Source: an uncultured Clostridium sp. (GTDB lineage Bacteria; Bacillota; Clostridia; Lachnospirales; Lachnospiraceae). Taken from it: a stretch of 28,259 bases of DNA. A model generated the notes under the pieces. That model saw nothing but the letters and a program-made list of their open reading frames with translations, was not told the DNA's origin and ran no database searches. Both the position numbers and the translations under genes were made by a program. The stretch lies in NCBI GenBank assembly GCA_900549235.1, contig URNT01000039.1:1-28259 (forward strand), written 5' to 3'. This document shows positions 23,401 through 28,259 of the stretch, piece after piece (the stretch's first letter is position 1; each line of letters begins with the position of its first letter).

Positions 23401-23652
23401 ATGTCAGTGATTCAGATTATCTTGTCAATCATATATGTGATCCTGGGTATCGCGATTTCCGTTGTGATCCTGATGCAGGAGGGCAAGTCCAATGGGATGG
23501 GAAGTGCCATCGGCGGTATGGCAGACAGCTACTGGAGCAAGAACAGAGGCCGTTCCATGGAGGGTACTCTGGAGCATTTTACAAGATACGGAGCCATTGT
23601 TTTTATGGTAATAACCCTTATCCTGAACATTTTATTGGAGATGCAGGGATAA
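23401..23652 (+). CDS. secG: Preprotein translocase subunit SecG
   Basis: An 83-residue membrane subunit of the SecYEG channel. Two hydrophobic spans (about 3-24 and 63-80) flank the polar loop MQEGKSNGMGSAIGGMADSY, the family signature. AGAGGTG precedes the ATG. The secG-rnr-smpB order is conserved in Firmicutes. Confidence 0.95.
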   Translation: MSVIQIILSIIYVILGIAISVVILMQEGKSNGMGSAIGGMADSYWSKNRGRSMEGTLEHFTRYGAIVFMVITLILNILLEMQG

Positions 23653-23667
23653 ATAAGACACGATTGA

Positions 23668-23699
23668 GACACCCTTTTACAGAGGGTGTTTTCTTTTAT
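23668..23699 (+). terminator. Terminator between secG and rnr
   Basis: ACACCC (23669-23674) and GGGTGT (23684-23689) form a short stem followed by TTTCTTTT. It may be partial, since rnr follows closely without a clear promoter of its own. Confidence 0.7.
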
Positions 23700-23716
23700 C
23701 ATTTAAGTGAGGTAAT

Positions 23717-25912
23717 ATGGAAAGAGAGAGATTAGAACAGCGCAAGGATATGCTGGTACAGCTGGTGCATGACAAGGCCTATGTTCCCATGAAGGCCAAG
23801 GAGATTGCCATGCTGTTAAATGTTCCCAGAGAGCAGAGAGAGGAGCTTAAGGAGGTTCTTGACCTTCTGGTGGCTGAGGGAAAAATCGGCATATCGAAAA
23901 AGGGAAAATATGGAAAGCCAGAGGCATTTTCTGTAAATGGCATTTTTTCCGGCCATCCGAGGGGCTTTGGTTTTGTTACAGTAGAGGGTAGGGAGACAGA
24001 TGTGTTTATCCCGGAGGAAAAAACGGGAGGCGCCCTTCACGGTGACCGGGTGCAGATCGTTATCGAGTCTGAGCCGGGAAGCAGAGGAGCCAGGGCCGAG
24101 GGGGCGGTGCTGCGGGTGCTGGAGCACGCCAACCAGGAGGTAGTAGGCTTTTATCAGAAGAATAAGAGCTTTGGCTTTGTAGTGCCGGACAACCAGAAGC
24201 TGTGCAGAGATATTTTCATCCCTCAGGGACGGGATCTGGGTGCTGTAACCGGCCATAAGGTAGTGGCAAAGATCCGGGACTTTGGAAACGGGGCTAATAA
24301 CCCGGAGGGCGAGATCACAGAGATCCTTGGGCATGTAAATGATCCGGGTACGGATATTTTGTCCATTGTCCGGGCTTACGGCCTGCCGGAGGCATTTCCG
24401 GCGGAGGTGATGGCAGAGCTTGCGGATATTCCAGATGAGATCTGCGTGCCTGAAGGGGAGGAAAATGGGGAAATGGAGCTGGATCAGTTTGCCTGCCCTT
24501 CCGGCTGGAGCGGGGAACTGGCAGGGCGGCTGGATCTGCGCCATCTGAAAACGGTCACCATCGACGGGGAGGATGCCAAAGATCTGGACGATGCCGTTAC
24601 CATTTCTAAAAACAGCAGGGGAAATTATCTTCTGGGCGTCCATATCGCGGATGTAAGCCATTATGTAAAGGAGGGCTCAGCGCTGGATCAGGAGGCTTTC
24701 CGGCGGGGGACCAGCGTGTATCTGGTGGACCGGGTGATTCCTATGCTTCCCCATAAGCTGTCAAATGGTATCTGCTCCCTGAATGAGGGCACAGACCGGC
24801 TGGCTCTCAGCTGTATGATGGAGATCAACAGCCAGGGGGCGCTGGTGGATCACCGGATCAGCCCCACGGTCATCCATGTGGACCGGCGGATGACCTATAC
24901 GGCGGTCAATGCCATTCTCACAGAAACGGATGAGGAGACCATTTCCCGGTATCAGGACTTTGTGCCGATGTTTCATATGATGAAGGAGCTGGCAGATCTG
25001 CTGCGGGAAAGACGGCGCAAGCGGGGGGCCATCGACTTTGATTTCCCGGAGAGCAAGATCATACTGGACGAAAAGGGAAAGCCGGTTGATATAAAGCCCT
25101 ATGAGAGAAATGCCGCCACAAGGCTGATCGAGGATTTTATGCTTATGGCAAATGAGACGGTGGCAGAGGATTTCTACTGGCAGTCAGTGCCATTTTTATA
25201 CCGTACCCATGATACGCCGGACTCGGAAAAAATGAAGCAGCTGTGTATCTTTATCAATAATTTTGGCTATTCCATCCGGATGCAGCAGGGGGAGATCCAT
25301 CCCAAGGAACTTCAGAAGCTTCTTGATAAGCTGGAAGGAATGCCGGAGGAGCCGCTGCTTTCACGGCTTACCCTGCGTTCCATGAGGCAGGCGAAATACA
25401 CTACCCTTTGCTCCGGGCATTTCGGCCTGGCGGCCAGCTATTATACCCATTTTACTTCCCCCATCCGCCGGTACCCGGATCTTCAGATCCACCGGATCAT
25501 AAAGGAAAGCCTGAGTTCAGGTCTTGGGGAGAGGCGCAGAAGTCATTATGAAGCCCTTCTTCCTCAGGTAGCCATCCAGACCTCTGCCTTGGAGCGCCGG
25601 GCCGATGAGGCGGAGCGGGAAACCCAGAAGCTGAAAAAGTGCGAATATATGTCTCGGTTCATCGGCCAGGAATTTGATGGTGTGATTTCCGGGGTAGCCG
25701 CCTGGGGCTTCTACGCGGAGCTTCCAAACACTGTAGAGGGTCTGGTGCGGATCGGAAGCCTTGATGATGATTACTATATCTTTGATGAACAGCAGTATCA
25801 GCTGGTGGGAGAGCTTAAGAGAAAGGTCTATAAGCTGGGACAGCCGGTGCGCGTCCTTGTGACCGGGGTCGATAAGCTGATGAGAACGGTGGAGTTCATT
25901 GTAACAGCTTAG
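23717..25912 (+). CDS. rnr: Ribonuclease R
   Basis: A 731-residue 3'-to-5' exoribonuclease of the RNB family. An N-terminal winged-helix segment (1-65) is followed by cold-shock domains (GHPRGFGFVTVEGRETDVFI and KNKSFGFVVPD). The RNB catalytic domain has DGEDAKDLDDAV with metal-binding D283, D289, D291 and D292, HFTSPIRRYPDLQIHR, and a C-terminal S1 domain (FDGVISGVAAWGFYAEL). It ends without the long basic tail seen in some bacteria. It works with SmpB/tmRNA on structured RNAs and defective messages, and smpB is the next gene. Confidence 0.97.
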   Translation: MERERLEQRKDMLVQLVHDKAYVPMKAKEIAMLLNVPREQREELKEVLDLLVAEGKIGISKKGKYGKPEAFSVNGIFSGHPRGFGFVTVEGRETDVFIPEEKTGGALHGDRVQIVIESEPGSRGARAEGAVLRVLEHANQEVVGFYQKNKSFGFVVPDNQKLCRDIFIPQGRDLGAVTGHKVVAKIRDFGNGANNPEGEITEILGHVNDPGTDILSIVRAYGLPEAFPAEVMAELADIPDEICVPEGEENGEMELDQFACPSGWSGELAGRLDLRHLKTVTIDGEDAKDLDDAVTISKNSRGNYLLGVHIADVSHYVKEGSALDQEAFRRGTSVYLVDRVIPMLPHKLSNGICSLNEGTDRLALSCMMEINSQGALVDHRISPTVIHVDRRMTYTAVNAILTETDEETISRYQDFVPMFHMMKELADLLRERRRKRGAIDFDFPESKIILDEKGKPVDIKPYERNAATRLIEDFMLMANETVAEDFYWQSVPFLYRTHDTPDSEKMKQLCIFINNFGYSIRMQQGEIHPKELQKLLDKLEGMPEEPLLSRLTLRSMRQAKYTTLCSGHFGLAASYYTHFTSPIRRYPDLQIHRIIKESLSSGLGERRRSHYEALLPQVAIQTSALERRADEAERETQKLKKCEYMSRFIGQEFDGVISGVAAWGFYAELPNTVEGLVRIGSLDDDYYIFDEQQYQLVGELKRKVYKLGQPVRVLVTGVDKLMRTVEFIVTA

Positions 25913-25943
25913 TGGGGCGGGAAAATCGGTGGAGAAGCCAAAC

Positions 25944-25980
25944 CGGACAAGAAGCCCCCCACGACAGTCCGTGATTTTTC
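25944..25980 (+). terminator. Possible weak terminator after rnr
   Basis: CGGAC (25944-25948) and GTCCG (25967-25971) flank an 18-base spacer and are followed by TGATTTTTC. The stem is short, so termination is uncertain. Confidence 0.35.
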
Positions 25981-25986
25981 TAACCC

Positions 25987-26015
25987 TTTACTAAAGCCCG
26001 GGAATATAGTATGAT
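25987..26015 (+). promoter_or_regulatory. smpB promoter
   Basis: TTTACT (25987-25992) and TATGAT (26010-26015) are 17 bases apart, 43 bases before the smpB start. Confidence 0.65.
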
Positions 26016-26058
26016 AATGGATAGAATATCCATTTTTTGAAAGGGAGGAATACCCAGC

Positions 26059-26523
26059 TTGAAGGAAAGTATTAAACTCATTGCAAACAATAAAAAAGCG
26101 TACCATGACTATTTCATCGATGATAAATATGAGGCCGGCATCGAGCTGTTCGGCACCGAGGTCAAGTCCATCCGCATGGGCAAATGCAGCGTGAAGGAGG
26201 CATTTATCAAAATCGACAAGGGAGAGGTCTATGTATACGGGATGCATATCAGCCCCTATGAGAAGGGAAATATCTTTAACAAGGATCCCCTCCGGGTGCG
26301 CCGCCTACTGCTCCACAAATACGAGATCATGAAGCTGAACGGCAAAATCGCCGAAAAAGGCTACACCCTGGTTCCCCTTCAGGTTTATTTCAAAGGCAGC
26401 CTGGTAAAGGTAGAGATCGGCCTGGCAAGAGGCAAAAAGCTGTACGACAAGAGGGCAGACATCGCAAAGAAGGACCAGAGGAGAGAGCTGGAGAAGGACT
26501 TTAAGGTGAAGAATCTGTATTGA
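26059..26523 (+). CDS. smpB: tmRNA-binding protein SmpB
   Basis: A 154-residue RNA-binding protein needed for trans-translation; it brings tmRNA to stalled ribosomes. Family marks are NKKAYHDYFIDDKYEAGIE, GTEVKSIR, HISPYEKGN, RVRRLLLHKYEI and the basic tail KLYDKRADIAKKDQRRELEK. It starts at TTG 26059, with AAGGGAGGA 9 bases upstream and no in-frame ATG nearby. The tmRNA gene itself is not in the window. Confidence 0.97.
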   Translation: MKESIKLIANNKKAYHDYFIDDKYEAGIELFGTEVKSIRMGKCSVKEAFIKIDKGEVYVYGMHISPYEKGNIFNKDPLRVRRLLLHKYEIMKLNGKIAEKGYTLVPLQVYFKGSLVKVEIGLARGKKLYDKRADIAKKDQRRELEKDFKVKNLY

Positions 26524-26558
26524 TGTAAAAAACACTACCCAAAACAAGATTTATAGTG

Positions 26559-26564
26559 TATAAT
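26559..26564 (+). promoter_or_regulatory. -10 element for the tRNA gene
   Basis: A perfect TATAAT sits 21 bases before the mature tRNA end. The -35 position (26536-26541, TACCCA) is a poor match. Confidence 0.45.
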
Positions 26565-26585
26565 ACATTCGTTGGCAATTTTTAT

Positions 26586-26674
26586 GGAGGAATACCCAAG
26601 TGGTTGAAGGGTCTGGCTTCGAACACCAGTAGGTCGGTCGCACCGGCGCAAGGGTTCAAATCCCTTTTCCTCCG
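26586..26674 (+). tRNA. tRNA-Ser (anticodon CGA)
   Basis: An 89-base class II tRNA. The acceptor stem is GGAGGAA (26586-26592) with TTCCTCC (26667-26673) and discriminator G26674. The D-arm has ACCC/AGGG, and the anticodon loop TTCGAAC gives CGA for UCG codons. The long variable arm has GTCGGT/ACCGGC and the T-arm AAGGG/CCCTT around TTCAAAT. The long variable arm and discriminator G fit serine. No CCA is encoded. The last base pair of the anticodon stem is a C-A mismatch. Confidence 0.93.
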
Positions 26675-26679
26675 CTGAA

Positions 26680-26714
26680 AACGGCTCCGGAACAAGTCTC
26701 CGGAGCCGTTTTTT
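26680..26714 (+). terminator. Terminator of the tRNA gene
   Basis: A perfect 12-base stem (AACGGCTCCGGA with TCCGGAGCCGTT) with a 7-base loop is followed by TTTT. On the minus strand the A-run ahead of the stem becomes a T-run, so it may also end the anti-sigma operon. Confidence 0.92.
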
Positions 26715-26735
26715 CACGCTTGGCATCTGTATGGA

Positions 26736-27632
26736 TTATTTGATTGTGCCGGTTACGCTTTCAGGAATGGTAAACTGTACCGCTCCCATATACCCCGGTG
26801 CCACCTCGTACTCATCAAAGGCGATCACAAGCTGTCCCTTATCATCTAGGTAAAAGCTCTCATCTCCCTTAAGTCCTGTAAAATCATCTTCCGGTATATC
26901 AGACTGATAGAAGTAAACTTTGGAAGAATCCGCTGCCATCTGCTGTACCATCTGTTCCTTGATATTGCTGCTGATCTTCTCCAGCATATCCGGCTGGTCC
27001 GCGAAAAGCTGCGCCAGAGAGATAATCTGGCCGGTGGTCTTATCAACGGTAAAGATCTTTACAAACTGCGCACCGCTTGCCATGGTCAGCGTGGTGTTGA
27101 TGCGGATGGACAGGTAATGGTCGTTGTCAGTTACCACCTCATAGGAGGAATCCAGGGAATAATTTCCCTCTCCGTTTGACTCCTGAAGCTCCTTTTCATA
27201 CATGGCGATCAGCTCATTTGCATATTCCTCGATGGATTTGTTGGCAGCGATCCCAGCCCCGCCGCCTTCTCCCTGTGAGATCTGGGGCACCTGAATATCC
27301 GCCTCAAACTGATTGGTCTGATCTGTGTAGGTACGGAAGGTCACTACCTTTGCGATGGATCCGATCACCGGGATCTGTTCCATGGCATTTGCGATAGATG
27401 GGTTTACGTTGGTAAGAATGGTGATCGCCAGTACAGCTGCTGCTGCAGCGGCTCCTGTTGTTTTTGTGATCCTCATAATGATTCCGCCTTTCTTTTTATA
27501 AATCTCCGGTTTATGCGCTTCTTCTGTCTTTGCCTGTGCAATCCCTGCAAGAACTCGGTCCCTGGCCTGCGGGGGAACGGGAATCTGGCTGTATTCCTGT
27601 TTCCAGTTACTGATCCTTGGGTCATTGTTCAT
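26736..27632 (-). CDS. rsiV: RsiV-like anti-sigma factor (DUF3298-type extracellular domain)
   Basis: A 298-residue single-pass membrane protein. A cytoplasmic N-terminus (1-55), which would hold the sigma factor, leads to a membrane span of about 57-78 (rich in alanine). The extracellular domain has IPVIGSIAKVVTFRTY, HYLSIRINTTLTMASGAQ and KTTGQIISLAQLF, typical of RsiV-family DUF3298 domains. In Bacillus subtilis RsiV binds lysozyme and is then cleaved to free SigV. The same logic is plausible here but not shown by sequence. The ATG overlaps the sigma factor's TGA (ATGA), so the pair is coupled. It ends 22 bases from the tRNA terminator. Confidence 0.8.
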   Translation of the reverse strand: MNNDPRISNWKQEYSQIPVPPQARDRVLAGIAQAKTEEAHKPEIYKKKGGIIMRITKTTGAAAAAAVLAITILTNVNPSIANAMEQIPVIGSIAKVVTFRTYTDQTNQFEADIQVPQISQGEGGGAGIAANKSIEEYANELIAMYEKELQESNGEGNYSLDSSYEVVTDNDHYLSIRINTTLTMASGAQFVKIFTVDKTTGQIISLAQLFADQPDMLEKISSNIKEQMVQQMAADSSKVYFYQSDIPEDDFTGLKGDESFYLDDKGQLVIAFDEYEVAPGYMGAVQFTIPESVTGTIK

Positions 27633-28123
27633 AATAGGGCTCCTTTCCTGTCGGGCTCCAGCTCCAGCCGCAGCTTTTTCAGCGTCCGGTAGAGGCGGGC
27701 CTTTACTGTGTTTACATTTTCTTCCAAAACTTGGGCAATTTCCTCCAGCTTCATATCCTCAAAGTACCGCAGAATAACCACCGTCCGGCTTTTCTCATCC
27801 AGAACCTCCAGAAGCCGGCGCAGATCCATTTCCTGGTACTGGTCTGCATAGGGAATGTCGGGAAAATCAGGCGTTGTATCCTCCCTGGCTTTTTTTCTTA
27901 GTACATCCAGAGCTGCGTTTACCACGATGCGGTAGATCCAGGTAGATAAAAAACGGCTGTCCTTTACCTTGTGGCAGTCCCGGATGGCCCGGTAGGCGCT
28001 TTCCTGGACAATATCCAGGGCGTCCTCCTGATTGCGGACATAGCTGTAAGCCAGACGGTAATAGGAGTCATATTTATCTAGAAGGATCTGCTCTGTCTTT
28101 GCTGCGATCCCATCTGTACTCAT
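27629..28123 (-). CDS. sigV: ECF RNA polymerase sigma factor (SigV-like)
   Basis: A 164-residue sigma-70 family member with only region 2 (about 14-80; YYRLAYSYVRNQEDALDIVQ, FLSTWIYRIVVNAALD) and region 4 (about 108-155; VVILRYFEDMKLEEIAQVL, VNTVKARLYRTLKKLR), as in ECF sigma factors. The start is ATG 28123 because AAAGGAG lies about 10 bases upstream; the longer frame to 28186 would overlap the promoter. The RsiV-like partner and the ECF promoter in front place it near the SigV group. It would direct envelope-stress genes once released. Confidence 0.85.
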   Translation of the reverse strand: MSTDGIAAKTEQILLDKYDSYYRLAYSYVRNQEDALDIVQESAYRAIRDCHKVKDSRFLSTWIYRIVVNAALDVLRKKAREDTTPDFPDIPYADQYQEMDLRRLLEVLDEKSRTVVILRYFEDMKLEEIAQVLEENVNTVKARLYRTLKKLRLELEPDRKGALL

Positions 28124-28152
28124 ATGGCAGTGTCTCCTTTCCTGTGTTCTGT

Positions 28153-28185
28153 TTATTAGACGAAGGCGGGAGCCTGAAAGTTGCA
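28153..28185 (-). promoter_or_regulatory. ECF-type autoregulatory promoter for the sigma/anti-sigma operon
   Basis: On the minus strand TGCAACTTT (28185-28177) lies upstream of CGTCTAATAA (28162-28153), with 17 bases between AAC and CGTC. AAC and CGTC are the core ECF -35 and -10 elements, so the sigma factor probably transcribes its own operon. Confidence 0.75.
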
Positions 28186-28259
28186 TGGGCGTTAAAGAAA
28201 GTGTGCTGACTTGAAAAAGTAAATTCCAGTGCAGAGGTAAATTCCACCAGACATTAAAA

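Noticed and set aside
23816..24661. 281-codon minus-strand open frame opposite rnr
   Set aside because: It is fully antisense to the intact RNase R gene and has no recognisable protein motif.
26535..26726. 63-codon minus-strand frame over the tRNA
   Set aside because: It is antisense to tRNA-Ser and its terminator; a coding role is implausible.
1..28259. CRISPR arrays, insertion sequences, prophage or integrase genes
   Set aside because: No regularly spaced repeats, transposase or phage genes were seen on either strand.

Overview
The window reads as chromosomal DNA of an anaerobic, spore-forming Firmicute, most likely a Lachnospiraceae (Clostridium cluster XIVa) member. The grounds are a clostridial-type Spo0A, a YesM/YesN-type two-component pair, TPP and THF riboswitches, strong AGGAGG ribosome binding sites, a core secG-rnr-smpB run and moderately GC-rich codon use (GTA, GAG, CTG, CAG favoured). 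I see no prophage, insertion sequence or CRISPR array.

Layout. Positions 1-600 are a scar: a UPF0718-type permease on the minus strand, broken by a one-base frameshift and cut off near position 140, abutting a short plus-strand reading frame. Positions 683-4092 (minus) hold a sensor kinase and an AraC-type response regulator. From 4199 the plus strand begins with an HPr-like protein that keeps the regulatory serine but lacks the catalytic histidine. Next come a promoter, a TPP riboswitch with its terminator, and a thiamine-precursor uptake operon (MTH1187-type thiamine-binding protein, permease, lipoprotein, ATPase; 4760-7555).

Positions 7595-13009 carry a 1423-residue GGDEF-EAL-PAS-GGDEF protein and an MBL-fold hydrolase. 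Positions 13040-14696 carry a THF riboswitch, folT and a TIM-barrel sugar-phosphate isomerase-like gene. A 766-base gap (14697-15462) holds a GH25 lysozyme C-terminal remnant and an elaborate spo0A control region: three exact 0A boxes and a palindrome inside the core promoter.

From spo0A onward the plus strand is mostly housekeeping: glgA, an HD-domain protein, a DUF212 membrane protein, maf, a Cof-type HAD phosphatase, a degenerate parvulin lipoprotein, a secreted cell-wall-binding-repeat protein, manA, secG, rnr, smpB and tRNA-Ser(CGA). The right end (27629-26736, minus) is an ECF sigma factor with an RsiV-like anti-sigma factor behind a recognisable ECF autoregulatory promoter.

How the parts work together: two vitamin-cofactor circuits (thiamine, folate) sit either side of a large c-di-GMP protein. 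The sporulation master regulator has its own autoregulatory region, and an envelope-stress/lysozyme-sensing sigma circuit closes the window. No single block is an obviously new multi-gene system. The most unusual items are the His-less HPr with its structured leader, the cysteine-rich GGDEF-EAL-PAS-GGDEF protein, the spo0A promoter architecture and the parvulin lipoprotein without catalytic histidines.
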